Source: Myxococcales bacterium SG8_38 (GTDB taxonomy: Bacteria > Myxococcota_A > Polyangia > Polyangiales > Houyiibacteriaceae). Taken from it: a stretch of DNA of 64,000 nt. The DNA is taken from NCBI GenBank assembly GCA_001303415.1, contig LJTN01000011.1, forward strand, positions 1 through 64,000, read 5' to 3'. Shown here piece after piece: positions 1 to 9,318 of the stretch. Below the pieces are notes generated by a model that was not told the DNA's origin, ran no database searches, and saw nothing but the letters and a program-made list of their open reading frames with translations. The position numbers and the translations under genes were made by a program. Numbering within the stretch: the first letter of the stretch is position 1; each line of letters begins with the position of its first letter.

Positions 1-401
1 GGAACCAGCGTGCTCGATACACCGAACCGGTCCAAAAACGTGGTGACGAACTGCCGGGTGCGCCGGTAACAATCGGCAAACAGAATCACGTGCGACCCCG
101 ACTGAACCAGCGCCAAAATCGTCGACGTGACGGCGGCCATTCCGCTCGCAAAGGCCACCGCGTCCTCGGCACGCTCCATGGCCGCGGCCTTCTCCTCCAC
201 CAAACGGACAGAGGGATTTCCGTACCGTCCGTACTCCTCCCGGTCTTTTCGTCCCTCGAAATACGCGATCAGCTCGGCCGTATCGGCAAACGAATAGGTC
301 GCCGTCTGGGTGATTGGAGCCGCCAGCGCGTCATAGGGGTACGTGCGCGGCTCACCACCATGAACCGCCAATGTCTTCTGTGAGACGTCGTCGTCCGACA
401 T
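1..401 (-). CDS. Cystathionine gamma-synthase-like PLP enzyme (3' part outside window)
   Basis: Only the first 133 residues are inside the window; the gene continues past base 1. The translation begins MSDDDVSQKTLAVHGGE and carries typical Cys/Met-metabolism PLP-enzyme features: YGRYGNPS near residue 65, the FASGMAA segment near residue 90, and DCYRRTRQF near residue 116. The last motif resembles the plant-type cystathionine gamma-synthase branch. The family joins O-acylated homoserine and cysteine, or cleaves the product, in the cytosol. The PLP lysine lies outside the window, so synthase, gamma-lyase and O-acetylhomoserine sulfhydrylase cannot be separated. It sits about 100 bp downstream of the large lipoprotein gene on the same strand. 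Confidence 0.85.
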   Translation of the reverse strand, partial: MSDDDVSQKTLAVHGGEPRTYPYDALAAPITQTATYSFADTAELIAYFEGRKDREEYGRYGNPSVRLVEEKAAAMERAEDAVAFASGMAAVTSTILALVQSGSHVILFADCYRRTRQFVTTFLDRFGVSSTLV

Positions 402-500
402 GAAGCCGGAGCCTAGGAGAGCCGATCCGGCGGCGCAAGCTCAGCCAGGGGCCGAAGACCTGCAACGGGACCTGGGATGGGAGAACCTCCGACCCGTCCG

Positions 501-3500
501 TCATGGCTCGGTGCAGGTGCCGGCCGCGGCGTCCCGGATGCAGTCGAACGCCGGGTCTCCCGAACCGGGGTTCGATGCCTGTCCGTTCGAGACGTAGAGC
601 CGTTCGATGGGCGGGCCTAGGAACATGGGCGCCGAGCCTGCGAAAATGACCGCCGCGTAGTGTGCCGCATGCGTGAACCGGAGCGCCCCGATGTCGACGA
701 TGGAGCCCGATCTGAAGTTCACGTTCCCCGTGCCAGCGCTGCTTCCACCATACGAAATGATGACCTGGTCCAAGGTCGACCCGTCCGCGCCCTGATTGAA
801 GTCGATCCCTCGCCAGAACACCGGCCCGCCCGAGTCGATGCTGGTGAACGTGATGGGAGCCGTGACCGTGCCGCGCGCATCGAGCACGCCGTCATTGCCC
901 TCCCCGACACGCAGTCGGCGCCCGCCGGCAAATCGAACCTCCGTGCCCGGCTCGATCGTCAATACCGGAATGGGGTCGAGCGGGCTCGACTGTCGAAGCT
1001 CGATGTCGCCCTGGACGACGTACGGCACGTCGTTGGCAGGCCAGGTCGCGGTGGCGTCGATCACGTCTCCCGCGACCCAGACGCCCTCGTGCCCCAGCGT
1101 GCCGGATGCGTCGTTGCCAGCCAGTAGGTTCCCCGTCCCGAACCGTCCGACGAAGTTGGCGGAGATTCGAAGCGCCGAGAACCTCGAGCCCACGATGGTG
1201 TTGTGGTCGCATCGACCCGAGCAGTGCGTGAGGTCGGCAAGCGTCATGCCGTACCCGTTGCTGTTGATGATGACCGTATCTCGAATGACCGGCGTCGCAG
1301 GGACGCCTTCGCTCGCTTCGACGACGATGGCTCCGCGCTGGGGCGATGCGTCCAGGGAGGGATCGGACCCCGCGGCTTCGAGCAGCGCGTACGAAATGTG
1401 TGACACGCCCGCGCTGCCTGGGCCGCGTAGGCGAATCCGGTTCCAATACGGTGCTGCCGCGACCGGTGCGAGCACGACCGGCTCGTTGGCCGTCCCTTCG
1501 ATCGTCAGCGTGCTGTCGGTCAAGGAAAGCTGGCCATTGAGCGGCATCTCGATGCGATTGCCCGCCCGAATGCGCAGAGAGCCGTCGGAAACGAATAGGT
1601 TCCCCGTGGGCCGAATCGGCTGGGTCCCGAGATCGCTCGCGACCGGCTTGCTCCAGTCCATGTCTTCGCCGCTGATGCTCCCACCCCTCACCTGCAGTGG
1701 CGCCTCGTAGGTGTTCGAAACCTTCAGCACGTCGCCAAAGGCAACGAGAGACGCGTTCACCGACATGCCGCGCACGTCGATGAGGTTGCTCTCGAACGAT
1801 AAGACTCTCGCATTCCCCGCGAGGTAGACGCCCACGGAGCCCGGTGCCTCGCTTCGAAAGACGCAGCTTTCGATGATCGCGACGCGGCTGTCTGGATCGA
1901 CCGGACTGCTCAGGCGAAGGCTTCCGTTGTTGTCCGCAATCCCGGTGGCCCGGACGTGTCGGAGGACGGTCCCCGCTTGGGTGAGGGCGTCGAAATGCAC
2001 GCCGGTCCAGGTCCCGCTGTCGGGCACCATGCGGATCGGCGCGTCCGCCGTGCCCGAAGCGATCAAAGCGCCCTGCTCGGCACTGGTGGCGACGCGAAGC
2101 CCTCTGTTCGGCGCAAAGCGCAGCTCAGTTCCGGCCGCGATGGTCATCGTGCTCCCGCCTCGAACGACCAGCCCGATGCTCACGTAATAGGGGACACCGT
2201 AGTTGGCCCAACTGGCCGCCGGACGGCTCACCGTCGATCCGCGGACGAAAACGCGGTCCTCTCCGTTCCCGAGAAGGTCTAGATTCGCGCCCAGAGTCGA
2301 GACGTCATCCGAGCCGATGCTGATCGGAGAGCGCGCGTTCGCGGTGAGCCAATTCTCGTCGAACCAGCTCAGATTCGCCGACCCGGCGCCCGACTGGGCA
2401 TAGAGGCCGTAGTTGAAGCTCTCCCGGATGATCGACTTGCGGATGCGAGGCGCCGAGCCGCTCGCAATTTCGATGGCCCCGCGCTCGGTCGCGTTGTCGT
2501 TTCGTCCGCCAAACTCGACGATGACGTTTTCAAGGAGTGTCGTGGCAGCGATGTTGTTGGCGCCGAAGCGAAGACCTCGATAGTGGCCGCTCGGCGGCGG
2601 CCCGCCCGCCTCCTGCAAACGTGTCAACACGATCTGGTCCCCTTGGCCGGGCTCACCACCCATGGCCACGAGCGCGCCAGCGCTGGACGTGCCCACGTCG
2701 ATGACCAGGCTGCTATCGGCGGCGAACATCACCACGGACCCCGGCTCCAAGGTGAGCGTTGCACCGTTTTCGACTCGCACGTTGCTGGTGACGATGTGCG
2801 GGCTGTCGATCGCGCGAAGGGTGAGGTTCGCGGCAATGCTGCCGCTCAGCGTCATCCCCGCGCCCTCAGTCACCGTGAACCGCTTGGCCAACTTGGTCAC
2901 CGATCCTTGATCGACGACCACGTCGTAGACGCCGGACGGACGGCTCACGTCTGCGGGCACCATGGCCACTAGCGTCGTGTCGTCGACGAACGTGGTCGGC
3001 AGCGCTTCACTGTACGCGCCGAGCTCCAAGCGAACGACCGGCGCCGCCTCCGCCAGGAACGCGCTGCCTCGAATGACCACCGGAACATCCGATTGACGGC
3101 GGCCCGCAGCCGGCGTGATCGAGTCGACTCGGCACGGCGGGCCGATCACCGTGATCTCGATCCTGGCGCGGTCCTCCCCCGAGTCGTTGGCGGCTACGAT
3201 GTCGAATGCGTACCGACCGATGTCGGACGCCGCGGGCGCTGGCTTGGCGGTCGATGCGGATAGCAGCCCGGTGAGCGGATCGAACTCTAGGAAGTCGGGC
3301 AGCGGTCCGGAGATGCTCAGCGTGGGCGCCGGCTGCCCGGTCGCCGCAGCCGAGGCGCCCGGAAAGCTCTCCCCGACCTCCAAGGTGAACGCGGTGGCGG
3401 GCGTTATCGTCAGCACTGGAGCTGCAGGCGCGAAGACGGCGTCTACGGTGATGGTCTCTTCGTCCGCTTCTCCGAGGACGTTCTGCGCGCGCACGGTGTA

Positions 3501-4634
3501 GGCGTACTGCGTTTCGCCATTGGACTCCGAGGCCGTGAATACGACCTCGCCGCTGCTCGAGTCGATGGTGATCGCCAAGCCGGCCGGTACGGCGTCCACG
3601 AGGCTCCAAACGATGCCTGCGCTGTCGCTCAGCGGTGTCAGATTGACGTCGTAGCGATAGATGGAGCCGACGAAGACGGAAGCCGGAGGTGGAGAAGTGA
3701 GCAGATCGATCTCGGGGACCGGAGGGCGCGGATCGACCGTCACGAGGATCTGCTGAACGTTTGGCGTGCCGAGGCCGTTGTCGACCTGCAGCGCAATCCC
3801 ATACTCACTGGGCGCAGCTCCGATCGTATCCCACTCGACGGTCACCGCGCTGCCCTGCGGCGGTTCGCTTACGATTTGCACACCCACCGCAGGCGTTCCC
3901 ATCGCGGGCGGCTGCAACGTCCATTCGATGACGGGCGCCCCCGATGCAGTCGCCTGGTAGCGCCAGAGCTCACCCGCGTAGACCCGATCGGGCGCCATGG
4001 AGGTGATCACGGCCGGTCCTCCCGTATCGACTACCTCGATGGTGAACGATTGATCGGTGAACGAGCCGCTCTGGTCTTCGGTAGCGCGGATCGTGACGTC
4101 TTGCGGCCCCGCCTGATCTGCGTTTGGCGTCCAGCGAACGGCGCCGGTGTCGGGGTCGATGCTCAGGCCTTCGGGCGCCAGGGGCGCGCTCCACGATACC
4201 TCGCCATTGGCGACCACCATCGGGTCATACGCATAGGGTGCCCCCACGGTTGCCTCCGTGGGGGGCTCGGTCGTGAAGACCGGCCCGTTCAACGGGACCA
4301 CCTCGACTTCGAAGCTTTGCATGTCCTCGCCAGCGAGGTTCGAGACGCGGATCTCGATCGATTCCGTCCCCACCCTCTGCGGCGTCCAACTCACCATCCC
4401 GCCGCCCGGATGAACTTCGAGCCCCGCCGGTCCCGAGACCATCGAAAAGGTCATCGGAGTCATGCCCTTGGCGGTAACGGTGTAATTGAACGGGACACCG
4501 ACCGTGGCCGTGGTCGGCGGTGTCGACGTGATCTTGGGCGCCACGGCTCCATTGGGTCTGGTCCCGGCCCCACACCCGGCGATCAGCATCCATAGCGCAG
4601 CTGCCACCGCCCAATGCCGCATAGGTCCCGTCAT
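501..4634 (-). CDS. Large surface lipoprotein: Ig-like domains, IPT/TIG domain, parallel beta-helix
   Basis: 1377 residues. The N-terminus is a lipoprotein signal with lipobox LIAGC (Cys21), so outer-membrane anchoring is expected. Residues about 33-497 form five consecutive cadherin/He_PIG-type Ig-like domains, recognisable by recurring GL-I-D-TG--WTP patterns. Residues about 498-592 look like an IPT/TIG domain, with PAAGRRQSDVPVVIRGSAF. The remaining roughly 780 residues have short recurring beta-strand turns with TLTIEPGT-like and A-G-RLRV-like rungs, as in right-handed parallel beta-helix (pectate-lyase-like) proteins. No catalytic site is recognised. An adhesin or glycan-binding surface protein is plausible but inferred. 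An internal ATG at 4622 is an alternative start. Confidence 0.85.
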   Translation of the reverse strand: MTGPMRHWAVAAALWMLIAGCGAGTRPNGAVAPKITSTPPTTATVGVPFNYTVTAKGMTPMTFSMVSGPAGLEVHPGGGMVSWTPQRVGTESIEIRVSNLAGEDMQSFEVEVVPLNGPVFTTEPPTEATVGAPYAYDPMVVANGEVSWSAPLAPEGLSIDPDTGAVRWTPNADQAGPQDVTIRATEDQSGSFTDQSFTIEVVDTGGPAVITSMAPDRVYAGELWRYQATASGAPVIEWTLQPPAMGTPAVGVQIVSEPPQGSAVTVEWDTIGAAPSEYGIALQVDNGLGTPNVQQILVTVDPRPPVPEIDLLTSPPPASVFVGSIYRYDVNLTPLSDSAGIVWSLVDAVPAGLAITIDSSSGEVVFTASESNGETQYAYTVRAQNVLGEADEETITVDAVFAPAAPVLTITPATAFTLEVGESFPGASAAATGQPAPTLSISGPLPDFLEFDPLTGLLSASTAKPAPAASDIGRYAFDIVAANDSGEDRARIEITVIGPPCRVDSITPAAGRRQSDVPVVIRGSAFLAEAAPVVRLELGAYSEALPTTFVDDTTLVAMVPADVSRPSGVYDVVVDQGSVTKLAKRFTVTEGAGMTLSGSIAANLTLRAIDSPHIVTSNVRVENGATLTLEPGSVVMFAADSSLVIDVGTSSAGALVAMGGEPGQGDQIVLTRLQEAGGPPPSGHYRGLRFGANNIAATTLLENVIVEFGGRNDNATERGAIEIASGSAPRIRKSIIRESFNYGLYAQSGAGSANLSWFDENWLTANARSPISIGSDDVSTLGANLDLLGNGEDRVFVRGSTVSRPAASWANYGVPYYVSIGLVVRGGSTMTIAAGTELRFAPNRGLRVATSAEQGALIASGTADAPIRMVPDSGTWTGVHFDALTQAGTVLRHVRATGIADNNGSLRLSSPVDPDSRVAIIESCVFRSEAPGSVGVYLAGNARVLSFESNLIDVRGMSVNASLVAFGDVLKVSNTYEAPLQVRGGSISGEDMDWSKPVASDLGTQPIRPTGNLFVSDGSLRIRAGNRIEMPLNGQLSLTDSTLTIEGTANEPVVLAPVAAAPYWNRIRLRGPGSAGVSHISYALLEAAGSDPSLDASPQRGAIVVEASEGVPATPVIRDTVIINSNGYGMTLADLTHCSGRCDHNTIVGSRFSALRISANFVGRFGTGNLLAGNDASGTLGHEGVWVAGDVIDATATWPANDVPYVVQGDIELRQSSPLDPIPVLTIEPGTEVRFAGGRRLRVGEGNDGVLDARGTVTAPITFTSIDSGGPVFWRGIDFNQGADGSTLDQVIISYGGSSAGTGNVNFRSGSIVDIGALRFTHAAHYAAVIFAGSAPMFLGPPIERLYVSNGQASNPGSGDPAFDCIRDAAAGTCTEP

Positions 4635-4660
4635 GCCCCTTCGAGCCTCCGGTTCCTATG

Positions 4661-4879
4661 TTAACATATTTTTACAATAACGACGCGGGCTGAGTCTCGC
4701 CCATAGTGAAGGTCCTCCATCACCTCCTCGATCGAGATCGCGGTGTTCGTGACGGCCCAACCCGGGTTGGGATAGCCCAAGGTGCTTGCGAGCGCCTCGC
4801 GCAGGTCCGCCCAGACCCGCGCTTGGCGAGTTACGACTTCCTCGTAGAAACGGGCATCCATTTGCTTGAGCATGTGCAT
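4661..4879 (-). CDS. Small protein of unknown function, divergent from LysR gene
   Basis: 72 residues, no recognised domain. An AAGGAG ribosome-binding site at 4887-4892 lies 7 nt before the ATG at 4879, and codon third positions are G/C-rich like neighbouring genes, so this is probably translated. The peptide is amphipathic with two tryptophans and an acidic middle (SIEEVMEDLHYGRD). The last few codons (VVIVKIC) are AT-rich, unlike the rest, which might mean a truncated end of a once longer gene. It is divergently arranged with the LysR-type regulator starting near 5000, so it is the natural candidate target of that regulator (inference). Confidence 0.6.
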   Translation of the reverse strand: MHMLKQMDARFYEEVVTRQARVWADLREALASTLGYPNPGWAVTNTAISIEEVMEDLHYGRDSARVVIVKIC

Positions 4880-4999
4880 GACTTGGCTCCTTTCAGGCGT
4901 GATATGGGGAACTTAGCGGCAAGTGAGCCCGATTGGGCGCAGCGATCGGACGCATTTTTGCAGTTGCGAGGCGCCGCTTCCCCTGCGATGATGCAGGCT

Positions 5000-5887
5000 A
5001 TGTTTAACTGGGATGATGTCCGGTACTTCCTCACGCTCCACCGCCACAGCACGCTCGCTGCAGCGGGCACTGCACTAAAGCTGGATCCGACCACCGTGGG
5101 CCGGCGGTTGGCCAAGCTCGAGGAGGAGCTCGGTGCGCGGCTCTTCGACCGAACCCCCAACGGGTACCTCTTGACCGAGGCAGGACACCGGCTCCTACCG
5201 CGCGCGGAGCGCATCGAGCGGGAGGCGCTCGGCGTCGAACGGGATGTCGCGGGGGAAGACCAGAAGCTCGAAGGAGTGGTTCGCCTCACGGCCACCGAGA
5301 TGCTCACCACCCGGTTCATCGCCCCTTACCTGCGCAGGTTCGGCGAGCGCTACCCGCAGATAGAGCTGGAGCTCCACTGCACCAATCTCGATGTGAATCT
5401 GGCGCGGCGTGAAGCAGACATCGCCCTGCGCCTGGCGCGACCGACGCAAGATGATCTCATCATCAAGCGGCTGTCCTTCATCGACCTGGGGCTCTATGCG
5501 TCACTCGACTATGTCGACCGCTATGGGCTTCCCAAGGAATCCCTCGCGGGCCATCAACTGATCCTGTTCGCCAACACGCGCCCGTTCCGGCGCGAGAACG
5601 ACTGGATCGCAGCCCGCATGGATGGAGCCCGTCTGGCCTTGCGGTCGGATAGCGTGTCGGCGATTTACTCGGCGACGGTCGCCGGCGCGGGCATCGCTCT
5701 TTTGCCATGCTTGGTGGCGGACAATGATCGGCATCTGGTTCGTGTGCCGCTCGAAGGCGCTCCAGAGCCGCGTCAGATCTGGCAAGCGGTTCACAAGGAC
5801 CTGCGGGACAGCGCCCGGATTCGCGCGGTTCTCGATTTCGTCGGGGAAATCATGACGCCGATTCACGAGCGGATATCCGCAGCCTGA
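5000..5887 (+). CDS. LysR-family transcriptional regulator
   Basis: 295 residues from ATG 5000, close to the family's usual 300. Residues 1-60 form the winged helix-turn-helix (WDDVRYFLTLHRHSTLAAAG, then VGRRLAKLEEELGARLF), typical of LysR factors. The rest fits the two-lobed periplasmic-binding-like effector domain, including TATEMLTTRFIAPYL and the AGAGIALLPCLV segment. In-frame ATGs at 4988 and 4991 are alternative starts; none has a strong Shine-Dalgarno. The effector is unknown. The small gene divergent at 4879 is the nearest candidate target. Confidence 0.9.
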   Translation: MFNWDDVRYFLTLHRHSTLAAAGTALKLDPTTVGRRLAKLEEELGARLFDRTPNGYLLTEAGHRLLPRAERIEREALGVERDVAGEDQKLEGVVRLTATEMLTTRFIAPYLRRFGERYPQIELELHCTNLDVNLARREADIALRLARPTQDDLIIKRLSFIDLGLYASLDYVDRYGLPKESLAGHQLILFANTRPFRRENDWIAARMDGARLALRSDSVSAIYSATVAGAGIALLPCLVADNDRHLVRVPLEGAPEPRQIWQAVHKDLRDSARIRAVLDFVGEIMTPIHERISAA

Positions 5888-5902
5888 AGATCGGGAAGCC
5901 TC

Positions 5903-6046
5903 GACCGAGTGCACCTTGAAATGATTCGATGATCGGAGCCTCAGGGCGTCGAGGCGGCCGTTGCGAAGACGAAGGACGTGCAGCGTACATTCGAGGATGA
6001 GCGGCGAGGCTTCGAGGGCGGATCAGTTCAGGGTGTACTCGGTCTA
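5903..6046. repeat. Inverted motif copies in a convergent intergenic region
   Basis: GACCGAGTGCAC at 5903-5914 is matched by GTGTACTCGGTC at 6033-6044, one mismatch from its reverse complement. The arms are separated by about 118 bp between the convergent LysR and amrS genes. The same core occurs as GTGCACTCGGTCTAGA at 9200-9215 and forms the hairpin at 21366-21389. No T-run follows, so a terminator role is not established. Confidence 0.4.
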
Positions 6047-6047
6047 C

Positions 6048-7148
6048 CTAGGAAAGCGCCATTCCCTCGGGGCCCATCTTGATCGCCAATCGTTTGGCGC
6101 CCCAGGCGCCCGCCGCCGGCTCGAAAACGCCCGCGCATCGGCTCCCGCAGCTCGGGCAGGCGCCGTCGTCGAGCCTCCACGCGCGAAGCTCGTACCAACT
6201 GCGCTCGATGAGCGCCTCGCCGCAGGTCGCGCAATACGTGGTGTCACCTTCGGGGTCGTGGACGTTGCCGGTGTAGACATGATGGATGCCAGCCTGCTTC
6301 GCGATCGTCCGGGCGCGTCTCAGGGTCGAGCGAGAGGTCGGAGGCACGTTTCGCATCCTGTAGCTCGGATGGAACGCGGAGAAATGCAGTGGGACATCGG
6401 GGCCGAGCGTCTGCACGATCCATTCGCTCATTCGGCGAATGTCCTCTTCGGAGTCGTTGTGGCCCGGGATGACCAGGTTCGTGATCTCGAGCCACACGTT
6501 CGTTTCGTGCCGAAGATAGCGCAGCGTGTCGAGCACGGGTTGCAGCCGCCCACCAGCGATCCGACGATAGAATGCGTCATCGAATGCCTTCAGATCGACG
6601 TTGGCTGCGTCGATGAACGAGAACATGTCCGCACGAGGCTTCGGATTGACGTAGCCGGCGGTGACCGCGACCGTTCGTATGTCGCGTTGGTGGCAGGCGG
6701 CAGCGACGTCCCTTGCGTACTCGAGAAAGATCACCGGATCGTTGTAGGTGAAGGCCACGCTTCTGCAGCCTAGGCGGACGGCTGCGTCTGCGATGGCCTC
6801 GGGACTCGCGACATCGGCCAGCGTGTCCATCTGCCGCGACTTGGAGATGTCCCAGTTCTGACAGAACTTGCAGGTCAGATTGCAGCCGGCCGTGCCAAAG
6901 GAAAGCACCGGAGTGCCGGGCAGGAAATGATTGAGAGGCTTCTTCTCGATGGGATCGACACAAAAGCCGCTCGACCGCCCGTAGCTGGTGAGCACGATCT
7001 GATCGTTCTCTCGGGCCCTGACAAAACACAAACCACGCTGTCCCTCGCCGAGCTTGCACTCCCGAGGACAAAGCTCGCAAACGACGCGCCCGTCCTCCAC
7101 GCGGCTCCAGTATTCGGTCGGAACGGTCGATTTCAGCGCCTGATCCAT
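6048..7148 (-). CDS. amrS: AmmeMemoRadiSam-system radical SAM protein AmrS
   Basis: 366 residues. The radical SAM cluster motif is CNLTCKFC with cysteines at 89, 93 and 96. An N-terminal cysteine cluster (VVCELCPRECKLGEGQRGLC) and a C-terminal zinc-ribbon-like region (CATCGE and CPSCGS) frame the core, as is usual for the AmrS/PflA-like subgroup. GYVNPKPRADMF and DAANVDLKAFD further support this family. Its reaction is not well defined; it is named from frequent linkage to AMMECR1 and MEMO1 homologues (amrA, amrB). Neither partner is in this window. It follows recQ on the same strand after a gap of 75 bp. Confidence 0.9.
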   Translation of the reverse strand: MDQALKSTVPTEYWSRVEDGRVVCELCPRECKLGEGQRGLCFVRARENDQIVLTSYGRSSGFCVDPIEKKPLNHFLPGTPVLSFGTAGCNLTCKFCQNWDISKSRQMDTLADVASPEAIADAAVRLGCRSVAFTYNDPVIFLEYARDVAAACHQRDIRTVAVTAGYVNPKPRADMFSFIDAANVDLKAFDDAFYRRIAGGRLQPVLDTLRYLRHETNVWLEITNLVIPGHNDSEEDIRRMSEWIVQTLGPDVPLHFSAFHPSYRMRNVPPTSRSTLRRARTIAKQAGIHHVYTGNVHDPEGDTTYCATCGEALIERSWYELRAWRLDDGACPSCGSRCAGVFEPAAGAWGAKRLAIKMGPEGMALS

Positions 7149-7223
7149 GTCTGCCCACGTTGCGCACGAACTCGTCCCGTGGCAACTGGCGCTGCCCTCC
7201 GAACCGACCCTCCGAGCCCCATG

Positions 7224-9125
7224 TCAAGGCTCCTGATGGGCGCTGACCGCCTGCAAAAACGGCTCTCCATAACTTTCGAGTCGGGCCGGGCCCATGCCGT
7301 GCACGTCTGCGAGCGCTTGCATCGATTGCGGCTTGCGTGCCGCGATTTCGAGGAGCGTGCGGTCATGGCAGACGACGTAGGCTGGCACGCCCTTTTCTCG
7401 TGCGATGTCGAGACGGGTGGCTCGCAGCCGCTCGAAGAGCGATCGGTCGACGTCGGCGGGAACCTCGGATTGCGAGTGACTTCGCTCCTTTTTCGAGGCT
7501 CGCAGACGGCCCGTCTCCATCGGAGGCAACAGGACCCGCACCGGCTCGTCACCCTTCATCACGGCCACCCCTGCCGGTGTCAAGAACGGGATTGGGAACT
7601 CGCTCGTCGTGATGTCGACGAGGCCTGCGGTCACTAGGCGTCGTAGAAGCGCGAGCACCCAAGGCCTTGGGCGCTCGCTCAGCAGCCCATGGGTGCTCAA
7701 GCTGGTCAGACCCAGCCGACGCAGCCGATCATTGTCGGCGCCGTGTAGCATGTCGGCCACCGCCGTGAGCCCCGCGCGCCCCTGGTTTCGCGCAACGCCC
7801 GAGAGCGCCTTGCGCACGACAAGCGCATTGCCATCGGAAACGGACCCGTGGGCGCCCTCCGTTCCCGCCCGTTCGAGGCGCTCGCAGACGTCACAGTGTC
7901 CGCAGCCTCCTAGCGTCTCCTGCTCGTCTCCGAAATACCGAAGAATGAAGTCGTGCCGGCAGCTTCCGGCTTCGACGTAACGCATGAGGTCGAGGAACAA
8001 CCTCCACTGCTGTTGCAGATGGTCGGCGTTCGGCGGCTCTCCCTCTCCGCCTCCGAGACCGATCAATCGCCGTCGCAGCCCGAGGTCTCCCGAGCTGGTG
8101 AGCAGCAAGCCGTGCGCTGGCTGTCCGTCGCGCCCGGCTCGACCGACCTCTTGGTAGTACGCTTCGACCGAGCCGGGGGCTTGCACGTGAACGACGGCTC
8201 GTATGTCCGCCCGGTCGATTCCCATGCCGAACGCGTTCGTGGCGACCACGACGTCGAGCGATCGATCCGCAAAGCGCTGGCTCACCTGCTGCCGAACGGA
8301 AGCGGGAAGCCCGGCGTGGTAAGGCGCCGCACGCCAGCCCTGTCGCGCGACGGCCTCTGCAACCTTTTCGGTGTTGCGGCGTGTCGCCGCGTACACGATT
8401 GCGCCTCCGCGAGGGTGTGCCGGATCGCCGAGCGCGTCGCGCAAGGCCTCTTCCATGCGCCTCCGACGCTCGCCGGAGCTGTCGCTCTCGACCGCCGCGA
8501 GATGCAAGTTCGGCCGCGAGAAGCCTCGTAGGATGACCGCAGTCCTATCGGCGGAAAGACCGAGGCGCTTCTGAATCTCGCGCCGTACGATCGGTGTGGC
8601 CGTCGCCGTACAAGCCATCACGCGTGGCGGCTCGAGACGGTTGATCACCTCGCCCAAGCGCAGGTAGGACGGTCGGAAGTCGTGACCCCACTGCGAAATG
8701 CAGTGAGCCTCGTCGATGGCGACCAGCGGAGGTCGAAGGGAAGCAAGCCGCTCGATCAGGCGCGCCGATTCCAACCGCTCGGGTGCCACATAGACCAGCT
8801 GATAGCGACCTCGAGAGACCTCCTGCTCCCGCCGGTGAAGGTCGGCCGGATCGAGCGTCGAAGCCAGGTACGTCGCGGGCACGCCACGCCGCGTGAGCGC
8901 GCGCACCTGATCGTCCATCAGCGCGATCAGAGGCGAAATCACGATGGAGGTGCCGTCGAGCACCGCGGCCGGCAGTTGGTAGCACAGCGACTTGCCCCCA
9001 CCCGTCGGCGCTATCACGAGAACCCTGCGGCGCCCCTCGAGTAGCTCGTCGATCGCCTCGCGTTGCCAGGGACGGAATGCGGAAAGCCCGAAGCGTTCCT
9101 GCAAAACCAGATCGATATCGCGCAT
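7224..9125 (-). CDS. recQ: ATP-dependent DNA helicase RecQ
   Basis: 633 residues from the ATG at 9125 (MRDIDLVLQERFG). Walker A is APTGGGKS at 39-46 and the DEAH box is at 138-141 followed by CISQWGHDFRPSY, the RecQ aromatic-rich loop. The second RecA lobe has GMGIDRADIRAVVH and the GRAGRDG arginine-finger motif. The zinc-binding RQC region shows SCRHDFILRYF and GGCGHCDVC. A C-terminal HRDC domain is visible in the last 75 residues (LRATRLDIAREKGVPAYVV). It unwinds recombination and repair intermediates. An ATG at 9161 would add 12 residues; neither start has a strong ribosome-binding site. Confidence 0.93.
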   Translation of the reverse strand: MRDIDLVLQERFGLSAFRPWQREAIDELLEGRRRVLVIAPTGGGKSLCYQLPAAVLDGTSIVISPLIALMDDQVRALTRRGVPATYLASTLDPADLHRREQEVSRGRYQLVYVAPERLESARLIERLASLRPPLVAIDEAHCISQWGHDFRPSYLRLGEVINRLEPPRVMACTATATPIVRREIQKRLGLSADRTAVILRGFSRPNLHLAAVESDSSGERRRRMEEALRDALGDPAHPRGGAIVYAATRRNTEKVAEAVARQGWRAAPYHAGLPASVRQQVSQRFADRSLDVVVATNAFGMGIDRADIRAVVHVQAPGSVEAYYQEVGRAGRDGQPAHGLLLTSSGDLGLRRRLIGLGGGEGEPPNADHLQQQWRLFLDLMRYVEAGSCRHDFILRYFGDEQETLGGCGHCDVCERLERAGTEGAHGSVSDGNALVVRKALSGVARNQGRAGLTAVADMLHGADNDRLRRLGLTSLSTHGLLSERPRPWVLALLRRLVTAGLVDITTSEFPIPFLTPAGVAVMKGDEPVRVLLPPMETGRLRASKKERSHSQSEVPADVDRSLFERLRATRLDIAREKGVPAYVVCHDRTLLEIAARKPQSMQALADVHGMGPARLESYGEPFLQAVSAHQEP

Positions 9126-9318
9126 GAACGCGGGGCACCCTAGTGCGGCCGAAGACACCATGCCACCCCATCGGTCACCTTCTTCGCCAGTTGCGCCAGG
9201 TGCACTCGGTCTAGAGCCCCCGCCAACGTCGCACGAGCCAAAGCACGCCGGTTGCCAGCAAGCTCAGGAGCAGCATCGTCAAAATCCGGGCTGACGAAAA
9301 TGGACTCGGGTGGAGTCG

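Noticed and set aside
796-1710. Long open frames on the plus strand opposite the lipoprotein gene
   Set aside because: High-GC sequence gives long antisense frames; the minus-strand frame has signal peptide and domains.
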